Source of the DNA: Jiella avicenniae
GTDB taxonomy: Bacteria > Pseudomonadota > Alphaproteobacteria > Rhizobiales > Rhizobiaceae
Reading direction: 5' to 3'
DNA: 64,000 bases
Assembly: GCF_021390325.1 (NCBI RefSeq)
Contig: NZ_JAJUWU010000016.1
Coordinates: 124,001 to 188,000, forward strand
In this document: one piece after another, positions 25,298 to 35,018 of the stretch
Position numbering within the stretch: position 1 is the first letter of the stretch
Layout of the letters: the number at the start of each line of letters is the position of its first letter
Notes under the pieces: model-generated
What the model was told of the DNA's origin: nothing
Seen by the model: only the letters and a program-made list of their open reading frames with translations
Databases searched by the model: none
Program-made: the position numbers and the translations under genes

Positions 25298-25700
25298 AAA
25301 TAGTAGGACACGGGTCCGGCAAAGCGGATATCTGAGCTGACCATGTCAGAAACTTGCCGTCGTCTTCGTCGCGCCAGCCACCCTCGTCGGCTTCCACGCT
25401 CGTCCGCGCCGTCGGCGCGGCGTGCCGGACTGCGGAGAGTGCTTTCGAGGCGGCCCGACGCTGGTGGGAAACCGCGTCGATCGGCGCTTTGTCCAAGGCG
25501 TGCGCCCTGGAATCGCGAGGGGACCGTGGCGCATTTCCGGGCGAAGTCCCGCACGCCTCCTCGCGAGCGACCTCGCAACCGTTGGCGTCCGATTTGAACC
25601 CGTCGCGCCGCTGTGCCATAGGACGGGCCGGGCGGGGATTTCCGATCTCCGGATGCCGCGCATCGCGCGCCGCGCCGGCCCGCCGTTCCAAGGACGTTTC
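25298..25700. other. Gene-free stretch between IS remnant and helicase gene
   Basis: Open frames here are on both strands, Arg/Pro/Ser-rich and without any recognisable motif, so I call no gene. The stretch must hold the promoter of the DEAD-box helicase gene that starts at 25701, but no clear -35/-10 pair can be picked by eye in this GC-rich sequence. Confidence 0.5.
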
Positions 25701-27587
25701 ATGCCGTTTCGCACCGCCATCACCCCGCTCGTCCGGGCGCTTTCCGAGCGCGGCTACGAGGAGCCGACACCCGTCCAGGACGCGGTGCTGGAGGAGGGGA
25801 CGGCGGAGCGCGACCTCCTCGTCTCGGCCCAGACCGGCTCCGGCAAGACCATCGCCTACGGGCTCGCCATCGCCGCGACGCTGCTCGGCGAAGACGAGCG
25901 CTTTGCGCCGGCCGGCGCGCCGATGGCGCTGATCGTCGCGCCGACGCGGGAACTGGCGATCCAGGTCACCGCCGAGCTCACCTGGCTCTACGCCCATTGC
26001 GGCGCCGAGATCGTCACCTGCGTCGGCGGCATGGATCCGCGCGCCGAGCGGCGCAAGCTGGAGCGCGGCGCCCATATCGTCGTCGGCACGCCCGGCCGGC
26101 TGCGCGATCACCTGGAGCGGGGCGCGCTCAAGATCGGCGACCTGAAGGCGCTGGTGCTCGACGAGGCCGACGAGATGCTCAATCTCGGCTTCCGGGAGGA
26201 TCTGGAATTCCTGCTCGAGGCGACGCCGGCCGAGCGGCGCACGCTGCTGTTCTCCGCCACCCTGCCGAAGACCATCATGGCGATGGCCAAGCGCTATCAG
26301 CGCGGCGCCATGCGCATCGAGGTGGCCAAGGGCACCACCGGCCACGTCGACATCGAGTACCGGGCGATCCGCATCGCCCCGAACGAGGTCGAGCATGCCA
26401 TCGTCAACGTGTTGCGCGAGGCCGATTCGCCGAGCGCCATCGTCTTCTGCAACACCCGCGAATCCGTGCGCCATCTTTCCTCGGGCCTCGCCGAGCGCGG
26501 CTTTTCCGTCGTGACCCTGTCGGGCGAACTCGGCCAGGCGGAGCGGAATCAGGCGATGCAGGCTTTGCGCGACGGAAGGGCGCGAGTGTGCGTGGCGACC
26601 GACGTCGCCGCCAGAGGCCTCGACCTGCCGAGCCTCAACCTCGTCATCCATGCCGAACTGCCGAGCGACGCCGAGACGCTGCAGCATCGCAGCGGTCGCA
26701 CCGGCCGGGCCGGCCGCAAGGGCGTTTCGGCCCTGCTGGTGCCGATCTCGCGCCGGCGCAAGGCCGAGCGGCTGATGGCGGAGGCCGGCATTCGGGCGGT
26801 GTGGTCGGGCGCGCCTTCGGCGGAAACCATCCGCCGCCTCGACGAGGAGCGGCTCCTTTCCGATCCGCTGCTGACCGAACCGGCGGGCGAGGAGGATCTG
26901 ACGGCCGCCAAGCGTCTCCTCGAAACCCGCAGCCCGGAGGACCTCGCCGCTGCGCTGGCGCGGCTCTATCGCGCCCGGCTGCCGGCGCCGGAGGACGTGT
27001 TCGATCCGGGTTTCGGGCCGGACCTGAAGGTCGCCAGGGAGCGGGAATACGCGGCCAAGGGCCGCCGGCACGATCGCGACGGCGATGGCGGCCAAGGCGA
27101 GCGCGGCGGCCGCGACCAGGTGCGCGGCGGGCCGGTGGTCTGGTTCCACATGGATGTCGGCCGGCGCAACAATGCCGATCCCAAATGGATTCTGCCGCTG
27201 ATCTGCCGGCGGGGGAAGATCACCCGCCAGGAGATCGGCGCGATCAAGATCTACGACCGCGAGACCAAGTTCGAGATCGCCGAGAGCGTCGCGAAGAAGT
27301 TTGCCGCGGCGGCCGAGGTGAGCGACGGCGACGACATCACGATCAGCTTCGCCGACGGTCCGGCCGGCGATGCGCCGCCGCGCGGCAAGTTCGGCAAGGG
27401 CAAGCCCGCGGGAAAGCCGGGTGGCAAGGGCGGCAAGCCGTTCGCCGGCGGCCGCAAGCCCGGCGGATTCGACGAGCCGCGCGGCAAGAAGCCCTTCCAC
27501 CGCAAGGGCGGCCGGCCGGACGGCGCCGACGCCCCCTCCGGCGGGCCGCAGGGCAAGCCTCGCAAGGAGCGTCGGCCGAAGGGCTGA
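25701..27587 (+). CDS. DEAD-box ATP-dependent RNA helicase with DbpA-type RNA-binding domain
   Basis: 628 residues. Helicase motifs are intact: Q-motif P-T-P-V-Q, Walker A AQTGSGKT at 43-50, P-T-R-E-L, DEAD at 154-157, SAT at 185-187, A-T-D-V-A-A-R-G-L-D and H-R-S-G-R-T-G-R-A-G. After the two RecA domains a DbpA-like RNA-binding fold (W-F-H-M-D-V-G-R-R-N-N ... I-G-A-I-K-I-Y) occupies roughly 480-560. The last 60 residues are a Gly/Lys/Arg-rich disordered tail (GKPGGKGGKPFAGG type). It unwinds RNA, probably in 23S rRNA/ribosome assembly. I chose the ATG at 25701, where helicase homology begins. It converges on the transporter gene with a three-base gap. Confidence 0.93.
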   Translation: MPFRTAITPLVRALSERGYEEPTPVQDAVLEEGTAERDLLVSAQTGSGKTIAYGLAIAATLLGEDERFAPAGAPMALIVAPTRELAIQVTAELTWLYAHCGAEIVTCVGGMDPRAERRKLERGAHIVVGTPGRLRDHLERGALKIGDLKALVLDEADEMLNLGFREDLEFLLEATPAERRTLLFSATLPKTIMAMAKRYQRGAMRIEVAKGTTGHVDIEYRAIRIAPNEVEHAIVNVLREADSPSAIVFCNTRESVRHLSSGLAERGFSVVTLSGELGQAERNQAMQALRDGRARVCVATDVAARGLDLPSLNLVIHAELPSDAETLQHRSGRTGRAGRKGVSALLVPISRRRKAERLMAEAGIRAVWSGAPSAETIRRLDEERLLSDPLLTEPAGEEDLTAAKRLLETRSPEDLAAALARLYRARLPAPEDVFDPGFGPDLKVAREREYAAKGRRHDRDGDGGQGERGGRDQVRGGPVVWFHMDVGRRNNADPKWILPLICRRGKITRQEIGAIKIYDRETKFEIAESVAKKFAAAAEVSDGDDITISFADGPAGDAPPRGKFGKGKPAGKPGGKGGKPFAGGRKPGGFDEPRGKKPFHRKGGRPDGADAPSGGPQGKPRKERRPKG

Positions 27588-27590
27588 GCC

Positions 27591-28847
27591 TCAGAGCATC
27601 ATGGCAGCAAGCGCCAGAGCGAGGGCGGGCGGGGTGACGACGAGGCCGACCTTCAGGAAGGCGAGCGCGCCGTAGCCGATGCCCTCGCGCCGCAGCGCCA
27701 GGAGCCAGAGGATCGTCGCCAGCGACCCGGTGACCGAGATGTTGGGGCCGAGATCGACGCCGATCAGCACGGCGTCGACGACATTTGGCGGAACGTCCGC
27801 CGCCGCGACGACGCCGCCGGCGACGAGCCCGAGCGGCAGGTTGTTGGTGAGGTTGGTGCCGATCGCCGTCCCCGCCCCGACAAGCGGGGCGGCCCATTCG
27901 CCGGCCTCACTGGAGATCCATTTCAGCGCCACCACGAGTTCGGCCTCGAGGCCGATCCGGTCGAGGGCGCGGACGATGACGAACAGCCCGGCGACGAGGA
28001 CGAGGGTCGTCCAGGAAACGCCGCCGAGCGCCGGAAGCGGGCTTTGCTTTTGGCCGATCGAGACGAGCAGCAGCGTGGCAAGAGCCGCGATGGCCGTCGG
28101 CAGGCCGAGATCCGCGCCGAGCGCCGAGGCCGTCAAGAGCGCGACGACGGCAAGGGCGAGGCCGAGGGACGCGACCTTGCCGCCCCGGGACAGGGCCGGT
28201 GTGTCGTCTTCCGGTTCGATCCGCTCTCCGAGGTTTTTCCGGGTGACGAGGAGGAGGACGGCATAGGTCGCGAGGATCGCCGCGAGGGAGGGCAGGGCGA
28301 AGCGCGCCAGCCATTCGCCGAGGGGCGGCATGGTCTGGCCGAAGACGACGACGTTCGCCGGGTTGGAGATCGGCAGCACGAAGGAGGCGGCATTGGCGAC
28401 GAAGGCGCAGACGAGGAGATAGGGGATCGGGTCCTTCGCCTTCGCCGCGCGGGTGACGGCGATCACCGCAGGGGTCAGCACCACGGCCGTCGCGTCGTTG
28501 GACAGAAAGACGGTGACGAGCGCTCCGACGCCGTAGACCAGCGTGAACAGCCGGACCGGCGAACCGCCGGCGGCCCTTGCGGCGCGAGCAGCGAGATAGT
28601 CGAACAGGCCCTCGCGCCGGGCGATCTCGGCGAGAAGCATCATGCCGGCGAGGAAGAGGTAGACGTCGGTGCCCGAAGCGACGCCCGCAAGTCCTTCCGA
28701 AACGGGCAGGAGCCGCGCGACGACCAGGAGGGCGGCGCCGATGGTGGCGAAGATCCATTCCGGCCAGCCGAAGGGACGGAGGATCACGCCGGCGACGGCG
28801 AGCGCCGAGACGGCCGATGTGGCGAGCGTCGCGAGTTGCTGGGTCAT
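27591..28847 (-). CDS. ArsB/NhaD/SLC13-superfamily membrane transporter
   Basis: 418 residues with about ten to eleven hydrophobic segments. The pattern F-L-S-N-D-A-T-A-V-V-L-T-P and P-I-S-N-P-A-N-V-V-V-F-G in the first half, repeated as G-T-N-L-T-N-N-L-P in the second, is the inverted-repeat signature of the ion transporter superfamily that includes ArsB. It would export an anion such as arsenite, or exchange Na+/H+ or dicarboxylates. No ars regulator or reductase genes lie nearby, so arsenite resistance is not supported by context. I used the ATG at 28847 (M-T-Q-Q-L) rather than the upstream ATG 11 codons earlier. Confidence 0.85.
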   Translation of the reverse strand: MTQQLATLATSAVSALAVAGVILRPFGWPEWIFATIGAALLVVARLLPVSEGLAGVASGTDVYLFLAGMMLLAEIARREGLFDYLAARAARAAGGSPVRLFTLVYGVGALVTVFLSNDATAVVLTPAVIAVTRAAKAKDPIPYLLVCAFVANAASFVLPISNPANVVVFGQTMPPLGEWLARFALPSLAAILATYAVLLLVTRKNLGERIEPEDDTPALSRGGKVASLGLALAVVALLTASALGADLGLPTAIAALATLLLVSIGQKQSPLPALGGVSWTTLVLVAGLFVIVRALDRIGLEAELVVALKWISSEAGEWAAPLVGAGTAIGTNLTNNLPLGLVAGGVVAAADVPPNVVDAVLIGVDLGPNISVTGSLATILWLLALRREGIGYGALAFLKVGLVVTPPALALALAAMML

Positions 28848-28937
28848 GGGACGGGTGTCATCCGGCTTTCCCGCGGGCACTGCTGCGAAAACGAATGATG
28901 GAGGCGAGCGGGCTCGCCACGGGACGTGGAGCCTTGC

Positions 28938-29525
28938 TCAGTAGATCCCGGGAAGGAGCCTTGCGGTGCGGGCCCGATAGTCTCGATAGGCCTGGCCGAA
29001 CGTCTCTTCCATCATCGCTTCTTCCGGGCCGACGCGCAGGAAATACAGGGTGCCGAAGCCGGCGAGCCCGGCGAGCCCGGCAACGAGATTGGGAACGAGC
29101 AGCGCCTGGGCGAGCGCCATGGTCCAGAAGGCGGTGTACATCGGATGGCGCACGCGCCGGTAGATGCCGCTGGTGACGAGCTGGTGCTTCTCGCGGATGT
29201 CGAGGGACACCGACCACATCTTGCCGAGCGCCTTGTGGGTGAGGCGGAAGAGGACGAGGGCGGCGACCATCGCGGCGACGCCGAGCGCGGTCTGGACGGG
29301 CGAGGGCGCATAGGTCGCAAAGCGCGGGAAGCCGGTCGCGACGAAGATCCCCGGCACGATGCCGAGACCCGACAGCGAGATCAGCATGCGGATGGTCTCG
29401 GCCCGTCCCCGCGCGGTCTTGCGCACGCGCCCGCGCCTGGCCCGTCGCTCGAACGGGTAGCGGATCGCGTACCAGCCCGCGACGAGAAGAACCCAGCAGA
29501 TCTTGCCGACGAGCGCCGCGCTCAT
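28938..29525 (-). CDS. Isoprenylcysteine carboxyl methyltransferase-like membrane protein
   Basis: 195 residues with four hydrophobic segments. The C-terminal half carries the ICMT/PEMT signature: L-V-T-S-G-I-Y-R-R-V-R-H-P-M-Y-T-A-F around 120-137, and a terminal E-E-x-M-M-E-E-T-F-G-Q-A-Y-R-D-Y motif, which together bind S-adenosylmethionine. It would methylate a lipid or small hydrophobic molecule at the inner membrane. Its ATG overlaps the stop of the upstream membrane hydrolase gene by four bases, so the two may act on a common lipid. The substrate is not identifiable. Confidence 0.87.
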   Translation of the reverse strand: MSAALVGKICWVLLVAGWYAIRYPFERRARRGRVRKTARGRAETIRMLISLSGLGIVPGIFVATGFPRFATYAPSPVQTALGVAAMVAALVLFRLTHKALGKMWSVSLDIREKHQLVTSGIYRRVRHPMYTAFWTMALAQALLVPNLVAGLAGLAGFGTLYFLRVGPEEAMMEETFGQAYRDYRARTARLLPGIY

Positions 29526-30772
29526 GCCGAGCCTCCCGACCCGGCGGCGCCGGACGAGACGATTTTGGGCGGTTCGGGCAACGGTTTCAGCGGCGGCCGG
29601 TCGATGGTCGCTTCATAGGCGAAGTCGCCGAGCGGATGCGGGCCGGTGAGGAGCAGGTGGAAGGAATAGGGCGCCCGCCGCTCGACCGGCAGGACGAACT
29701 GGCGGTGCAGCCGGAAGAAGTCGCGCTTGATCCGCTTGTAGGTCTCGGGCTTCACCAGCTTGCGAAAATGGACGCGCACCACCCGCGGCGTGCGGCCCTC
29801 GTCGATGCCGAGGGAGGTGGCGGGATTGGACTTGTAGAAGTTGATCGGGTCGGAAAGCCCCTGGCAGTCGGTCCAGGGGACGAGCCGTTCGGTGACGAGG
29901 CGCTTCACCGCGGCGCGTTGGTCGCGCGCGGCCGGATGCAGGGCCGTCTTCATCAGGCTGGAGCCGACGGTGAGGAGATGCGGCTGGCAACCCGCCAGAT
30001 CCGGCCGGCTCAGCGCCGCGTCGAGCGCCATCACCGCCAGGACGGCGCCGAGGCTGTGGGCGGCGACGACGACTTCGGTGCCGGGCTCGGTCGCGCCGCC
30101 GGCCAGCAGCCGGGCGAGTTCTTCGGCCTGCAGGCGGAGGCGTTCGCGGATTGCGGCGTTGCGGCGGCGGCAGATGTCGCGCGCCATCGCCCAGTCGTCG
30201 AGCGCGGTGAGAAGATGCAGCTTTCCGTTGGCGAGAAAAAGAAGGCCGAAGAGGACGGCGATGGCGACCACAAGGCCGATCAGCGCCGCGGGCCAAGCGC
30301 CGAGGCCCGCCGCAAGAACGGCAGCCAGCCAGCCGAGACAAAGGCCGAGAGCGATGGCGGCGAGGAGGAGGACGATCGGAAACAGGTAGAACAGGCCGTA
30401 GCGCCAGCTCACCCTGAAATAGCGGAAGACCGTGCCGGTGAACAGGAAGTCGGCAAGGGCCACGTAGCCCGAGAAGAACCGCCTCAAGAACGGCCGCGCC
30501 GCGTAGGACAGGATCAGATCGCCCCAGTCGAAGACGACGATCTCCGTGTTCGTGCGCCATGGCCGATTGCCGGCCGACGCGCCGCCGAGCCGGACGTTCA
30601 GTTTGGCGAACGGGCCGTCCGGCCCTTGCCCCCCGGCCGGCTCGTCGAGGCCGATCGTCAGGTCGAAGAGCGCGGCGGCGGATTCGGCGCCGCGGCGAAA
30701 GCGCCGGACGTGAGCATCGGCGCGCAACGGCTCGAAGCCGGGAAAGAGGCAGACGAGCCGGCGCGTGATCAT
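29522..30772 (-). CDS. Membrane-anchored alpha/beta-hydrolase-like protein
   Basis: 416 residues. An N-terminal soluble part (1-125) includes E-I-V-V-F-D-W-G-D-L-I, then two to three adjacent membrane segments (about 125-185: LFYLFPIVLLLAAIALGLCL and LIGLVVAIAVLFGLLFLA). After these comes T-E-V-V-V-A-A-H-S-L-G-A-V-L-A, a lipase-type nucleophile elbow with Ala replacing the first Gly. The C-terminal third is basic. This looks like an uncharacterised serine hydrolase or lipase working at the membrane. I used the ATG at 30772, the last start that excludes the upstream oxidoreductase's shadow frame. It is coupled to the methyltransferase gene by a four-base overlap. Confidence 0.75.
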   Translation of the reverse strand: MITRRLVCLFPGFEPLRADAHVRRFRRGAESAAALFDLTIGLDEPAGGQGPDGPFAKLNVRLGGASAGNRPWRTNTEIVVFDWGDLILSYAARPFLRRFFSGYVALADFLFTGTVFRYFRVSWRYGLFYLFPIVLLLAAIALGLCLGWLAAVLAAGLGAWPAALIGLVVAIAVLFGLLFLANGKLHLLTALDDWAMARDICRRRNAAIRERLRLQAEELARLLAGGATEPGTEVVVAAHSLGAVLAVMALDAALSRPDLAGCQPHLLTVGSSLMKTALHPAARDQRAAVKRLVTERLVPWTDCQGLSDPINFYKSNPATSLGIDEGRTPRVVRVHFRKLVKPETYKRIKRDFFRLHRQFVLPVERRAPYSFHLLLTGPHPLGDFAYEATIDRPPLKPLPEPPKIVSSGAAGSGGSA

Positions 30773-30882
30773 GCTTCTCCCCGGGCGCGGTGATCCTGAC
30801 TGGGGAAAAGGCTCTAACGCACTCGGGCGCCGATAAAAAGTGTCTCTCGCTCTCGGCCCTGACCGGCCGAAGCGAGGACGGC

Positions 30883-31890
30883 TCAGGCCGCCCGCCGCGC
30901 CGCGCCGATCCGCTTCATCGCGCCGGCGGCGATTTCGAAGGACTTCAACCGTGCCTGATGGTCGTGGATCTGGCCGGTGAGAATGACCTCCTCCGGCCGG
31001 TAGCGCTCGACGAGGGCGGTCAGCTGGCGCTCGACCGATTCCGGCGAGCCGACGGCCGAGACCGCGAGGGCCTCGTCGAGCATCGTCCGCGCCGGCCCCT
31101 CCAGCGAAGCGAGATAGCCTTCGACCGGGCGCGGCAGCTTGCCGGGATTGCCGGTGCGCAGATTGACGAAGGCTTGCTCCATCGAACTCTTGAGATAGGC
31201 GCCCTCGTGGTCCGTATCGGCCGCGAAGACGTTGGCGGCGAGGATGAAATAGGGCTCGGGATGACGTTCGGAGGGACGGTAGGTCTCGCGGTAGATCGCC
31301 ACCGCCTGGTCGAGGGCAGCCGGTGCGAAATGCGAGGCGAACGCGTAGGGCAGGCCGAGATGGGCGGCGAGCTGCGCACCGTAGAGGCTCGATCCGAGGA
31401 TGAAGACCGGGATTCGCGTGCCCTCGCCGGGGATCGCCCGGAGCTTCTGGCCTTCGCTCGACGGCTCGAAATAGAGCATCAGTTCGAGGACGTCCTGAGG
31501 AAAGCCGTCGGCCGCCTCGAGATTGCGGCGCAGCGCCCGCGCCGTCATCATGTCCGTGCCGGGTGCCCGGCCGAGGCCGAGATCGACACGATCCGGATAG
31601 AGCGTCGCCAGCGTCCCGAACTGCTCGGCGATCACCAGCGGCGCGTGGTTCGGCAGCATGACGCCGCCCGATCCGACGCGGATCGTCTCGGTCCGACCGG
31701 CGATGTAGGTCAGCGCCACTGCGGTCGCGGCGCTGGCGATGCCGGGCATGTTGTGATGCTCGGCCATCCAGAAGCGCCGGTAGCCGAGCCGTTCTGCAAG
31801 CTGCGCGAGTTCGCCGGAATTTCTCAAGGCGTCCGCTGCTTCGAAGCCGTCCGGTACGGGCGAAAGATCGAGGACGGAAAAGGCTGGCAT
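30883..31890 (-). CDS. LLM-class flavin-dependent oxidoreductase (luciferase-like)
   Basis: 335-residue TIM-barrel monooxygenase of the MsnO8/YhbW type. Visible features are L-D-L-S-P-V near the N-terminus, the [12 protein letters not shown] segment (about 39-50), the [13 protein letters not shown] flavin-phosphate region, and [12 protein letters not shown]. It uses reduced FMN and oxygen on an unknown substrate. No flavin reductase partner is adjacent, and it is transcribed as a single gene with 110 and 143-base gaps either side. A housekeeping or detoxification role is likely. Confidence 0.9.
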   Translation of the reverse strand: MPAFSVLDLSPVPDGFEAADALRNSGELAQLAERLGYRRFWMAEHHNMPGIASAATAVALTYIAGRTETIRVGSGGVMLPNHAPLVIAEQFGTLATLYPDRVDLGLGRAPGTDMMTARALRRNLEAADGFPQDVLELMLYFEPSSEGQKLRAIPGEGTRIPVFILGSSLYGAQLAAHLGLPYAFASHFAPAALDQAVAIYRETYRPSERHPEPYFILAANVFAADTDHEGAYLKSSMEQAFVNLRTGNPGKLPRPVEGYLASLEGPARTMLDEALAVSAVGSPESVERQLTALVERYRPEEVILTGQIHDHQARLKSFEIAAGAMKRIGAARRAA

Positions 31891-32033
31891 GGGTTCGCTC
31901 CGGTCGGATGACGTGTCGCAGCGCAGATGGCGTCATCGGCCGGGCGTGAAAAGACCCGGGACCCGTGCCTGACCGCAGCGTTCACCGTTCGCGGCACCTC
32001 GGTCGGCGGGAAGTGGCGCGGCCGAGGGAGGGA

Positions 32034-33074
32034 TCAGAGCCAGTTCTTGTAACGGAAATAGAGCATCGGCAGGACCGCCGAGAAGACCATGAGGCAGAGC
32101 GCATAGGCGTAGCCGTAGTCCCAACCGAGTTCCGGCATGTGCTCGAAATTCATGCCGTAGACCGAGGCGACGAGGGTCGGTGGCAGGAAGGCGACGGCGG
32201 CAACCGAGAAGATCTTGATGATGGCATTCTGCTCGATCGAGATCATCCCGACGGTGGTGTCGAGCAGGAAGGTCGTCTTGTTGGAGAGGAACGACACGAA
32301 GTCGTTGAGGGAGTGGATGTCGCGGGCCATCACCTTCACCCGCGCCTTGCCGTCCTTCATGCCGCTGCCTTTCTTGCGGTCGAGCACGAGCTGCAGGAAG
32401 GGCAGCAGCCGATCGAGCGTCGCCAGGCTTTCGCGCACCCGCGACGTGAGGTCACCCGCCGCGCCGATGCGCTGCAGGAGCTTCTTGAAGTCGGCGGTTC
32501 CCGTCGGCTTCTTCTTGGCCGAGGAGGAGAAGATGTCTTCGCCGATGCGGTCGAGATCGGCCGAGATCAGTTCCAGAAGGTCCGCCATGCGGTCGATGAC
32601 GGTTTCGAGAAGCCCGACGAGCAGTTGTTCGGCGGTCGGCGCCTTGCCGGGGGAACGCTCGACCTCGCCGGCTTCGGTCTGAGCGTGGTGGGGCGGCAGT
32701 GCGGCGGGATCCCTGCAGAGCTTGGCGACGAAGATGCGGAAGCTCTTCGGCTCCGAGTAGCGGACGGTGATCAGCCGACCGCGGGCGAGCATGAAGGTGA
32801 CCGGCGCGAAGGCCGGCGATCCGTTCTGGACGCCATGGACGACGCTCGCCGTCATCACGTCGGCGCCGTCTTCGGAATAGAGCCGGCTCGACACCTCGAT
32901 CTCGCTCATCTCCTCCCGCGTCGGAATGGCGACCGCGCAGCGCGCCTCGACGGCGGCGATCTCCTCCGCGCTCGGCGACTGGAGGTCGATCCAGATGGCG
33001 CCCTCGGGAAGGTCGCCGGAACGGGCCGTTTCGTGGATCACCTTGATGCCGTCGAACGAATAGGTTTCGATCAT
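32034..33074 (-). CDS. corA: CorA-type magnesium/cobalt transporter
   Basis: 346 residues, about the usual CorA length. A long N-terminal cytoplasmic domain is followed by two C-terminal membrane helices, with the pore signature Y-G-M-N at 306-309 and a loop ending E-L-G-W-D-Y-G. The last residues, Y-F-R-Y-K-N-W-L, form the basic cytoplasmic tail. It forms a homopentameric Mg2+ channel in the inner membrane. I used the ATG at 33074 (M-I-E-T-Y); the upstream extension lacks family similarity. The gene stands alone, with a 189-base upstream region in which I recognise no Mg-sensing leader. Confidence 0.92.
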   Translation of the reverse strand: MIETYSFDGIKVIHETARSGDLPEGAIWIDLQSPSAEEIAAVEARCAVAIPTREEMSEIEVSSRLYSEDGADVMTASVVHGVQNGSPAFAPVTFMLARGRLITVRYSEPKSFRIFVAKLCRDPAALPPHHAQTEAGEVERSPGKAPTAEQLLVGLLETVIDRMADLLELISADLDRIGEDIFSSSAKKKPTGTADFKKLLQRIGAAGDLTSRVRESLATLDRLLPFLQLVLDRKKGSGMKDGKARVKVMARDIHSLNDFVSFLSNKTTFLLDTTVGMISIEQNAIIKIFSVAAVAFLPPTLVASVYGMNFEHMPELGWDYGYAYALCLMVFSAVLPMLYFRYKNWL

Positions 33075-33263
33075 CCGCGCTCTTTCGCATGGCGCCTGAG
33101 CCAGTCGGCTGTTGCACTGTGGTTCGGCATTGGGCCGCAATCATCGTGAAAAATCGTTGACGGACCGGACGGCATTCGCAACGGGGCGCCGCGTGGGTCC
33201 GATCGCAGGCTACTGCCTTGCCGTGAAGAGCGGGTGAACGACTGGCGAGGATGCGGAGAGAGC

Positions 33264-35018
33264 TCAGTCGCCGCCGTCGCCGGCAATCCCGCTTTCCCCC
33301 GACTCCTGCTGCGGCACGACGGCGTCGAGAGGAGCCGTGAGAACCCAGACGATGCCGGTCGTCGCATAGTCCATGTCCACGGAGCCGCCGAGACCGCGTG
33401 CGGTCATCTTCTGGGTGACCAGCGTTCCGAAGCCCGAGTGCCGCGGCTTCGTCACCGGCGGGCCGCCGCTCTCGCGCCAGGACAGGGTGAGATTCTCGCC
33501 GCAGGTCCAGGTGATGGCGACCTTGCCGTCCGGCGTGGAGAGAGCGCCGTATTTTGCGGCATTGGTGGCGAGCTCGTGCAAGGCGAGGCCGACCGTCTGC
33601 GCCGCCGTGGCATTCAGGGAGAGGGCCGGACCGTCGTGAACGATCTGGTGGCTGCCGGAATTGAAGGCCTGCAACTGCGTTGCGACGAGTTCCGCCATCG
33701 AGACGCTGTGCCAGCCACCGGAAGAAAGCAGGTCGGCGGAGCGGGCCAGCGAGTTGAGCGCTTCGGACAGCGTCGCCAGGAACTGCGTCGTGTCGGCGCT
33801 CTCGTTGGCGGCTCTGCGGGCGATCGCGGCGATCAGCGCATACTGGTTCTTGGCGCGGTGGCTCATCTCGCGCATCAGGAAACGGTTCTGCTCTTCCGCC
33901 TCGCGACGCTCCCGCGAGGCCTGGGCCAGCACCTTCGAGACCTGGGCGAGCTCGGCGATGTCGGTCGAGATCATCGTCGCCGGGTCGCCGCGACCGATCT
34001 TTCCGGCCTGCTGGGAAAGTTTCAGGATCGGGTCGGCGAGACGGCGGCCGAAGGTGATCCCGAGCGCGACGGAGAAGGCGAGAAGCAACGCGCCGACCCC
34101 GACGAGGAGCAGCCACGAGCGCATCACCGGCCGGCCGATGACGGCGCTCGGAACCGCCACCGTGGTCGTCCAGCCGGACAGGTTGGAAACCGTCGAGGCC
34201 TCGATCAGATCGGTCCCCATGCCGGCATTGCCGATGGCCTCGATGATCGAGGGATTGTCGTAGGAGATCTGGCGCGCGCGCATCCGCCCGTCGCTGGTCA
34301 CCGCGGCGAAGACCCGCTTGCCGGCGGTGTCCTTGATGATCGCCGACCAGCGGCTCGGCAGGTTGCGGTCGGCGATCACCGCCTCGAACGACGTCGTCGC
34401 CTTGGAAAGGACCAGAACGTAGCCGACGCCCTCCTCGAGTCTGACGGGCAGGGCGACCTGATAGACGAATTCGCCGCGCTTCTCGCGAAAGCTGACACCC
34501 GAGACGGCCGGCTGGTGGGTGTCCAGAACGTTGCGCGCGAGGGCCTCGTCGGCGAAACGCTCGCCGGAGGGAGGGAAGCCCTCCTGCGTCTCGACCCGGA
34601 CCCTCATGTCGCGATCGACGAGTTCGGCGGTGGTGAAGGTCCCCGCCAGCGCCGCTGCGGTGCGCTCGTGAAACTGCGCCAATCGGCCGTCGACGAGCGT
34701 GGGCGAGGCGGCCAGCACCCGGCCCGAGGTGAGCAGGCCGTAGATCTCCCGGTCGATGGCGTTCGAGACGATCTCGGCCGTGTCGTTGACCTGCGCCGCC
34801 GCGATCTCCTGCTGCTGCTGCGAGAACTGGACGATCAGATAGGCGCTGAACAACAGCGCCGGCACGAGCACCATCAGCCCGAAAGCGATGAGATGGACGA
34901 GAAGGGTCGGGCGGCGCCACAGCCGCCAGAGGGCCATTCTCCGGCCTCTGGCAGCAGGCATGGAGCGGCGCTGCCGCTGGCCGCCGGCCTCCCCATCTGA
35001 TCGCGCTTGAACGCTCAC
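33264..35018 (-). CDS. HWE-family sensor histidine kinase
   Basis: 584 residues. There is a membrane segment at about 38-60, then a periplasmic sensor domain (about 61-300), a second membrane segment (about 303-325), a HAMP-like linker (FGRRLADPILKLSQQ), a coiled stretch, and an HWE/HisKA_2 kinase core. The phospho-accepting His387 sits in M-S-H-R-A-K-N-Q-Y-A; the ATPase part shows L-H-E-L-A-T-N-A-A-K-Y-G-A-L-S and W-R-E-S-G-G-P-P. HWE kinases are typical of Hyphomicrobiales and often feed the PhyR/general stress pathway or single-domain regulators. No response regulator is adjacent, so it is an orphan kinase. The start is the ATG at 35018; internal ATGs at codons 20 and 28 are possible. Confidence 0.9.
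   Translation of the reverse strand: MSVQARSDGEAGGQRQRRSMPAARGRRMALWRLWRRPTLLVHLIAFGLMVLVPALLFSAYLIVQFSQQQQEIAAAQVNDTAEIVSNAIDREIYGLLTSGRVLAASPTLVDGRLAQFHERTAAALAGTFTTAELVDRDMRVRVETQEGFPPSGERFADEALARNVLDTHQPAVSGVSFREKRGEFVYQVALPVRLEEGVGYVLVLSKATTSFEAVIADRNLPSRWSAIIKDTAGKRVFAAVTSDGRMRARQISYDNPSIIEAIGNAGMGTDLIEASTVSNLSGWTTTVAVPSAVIGRPVMRSWLLLVGVGALLLAFSVALGITFGRRLADPILKLSQQAGKIGRGDPATMISTDIAELAQVSKVLAQASRERREAEEQNRFLMREMSHRAKNQYALIAAIARRAANESADTTQFLATLSEALNSLARSADLLSSGGWHSVSMAELVATQLQAFNSGSHQIVHDGPALSLNATAAQTVGLALHELATNAAKYGALSTPDGKVAITWTCGENLTLSWRESGGPPVTKPRHSGFGTLVTQKMTARGLGGSVDMDYATTGIVWVLTAPLDAVVPQQESGESGIAGDGGD

Noticed and set aside
27591-28847. Arsenite resistance locus
   Set aside because: Only a superfamily-level permease match; no arsR, arsC or arsH neighbours.
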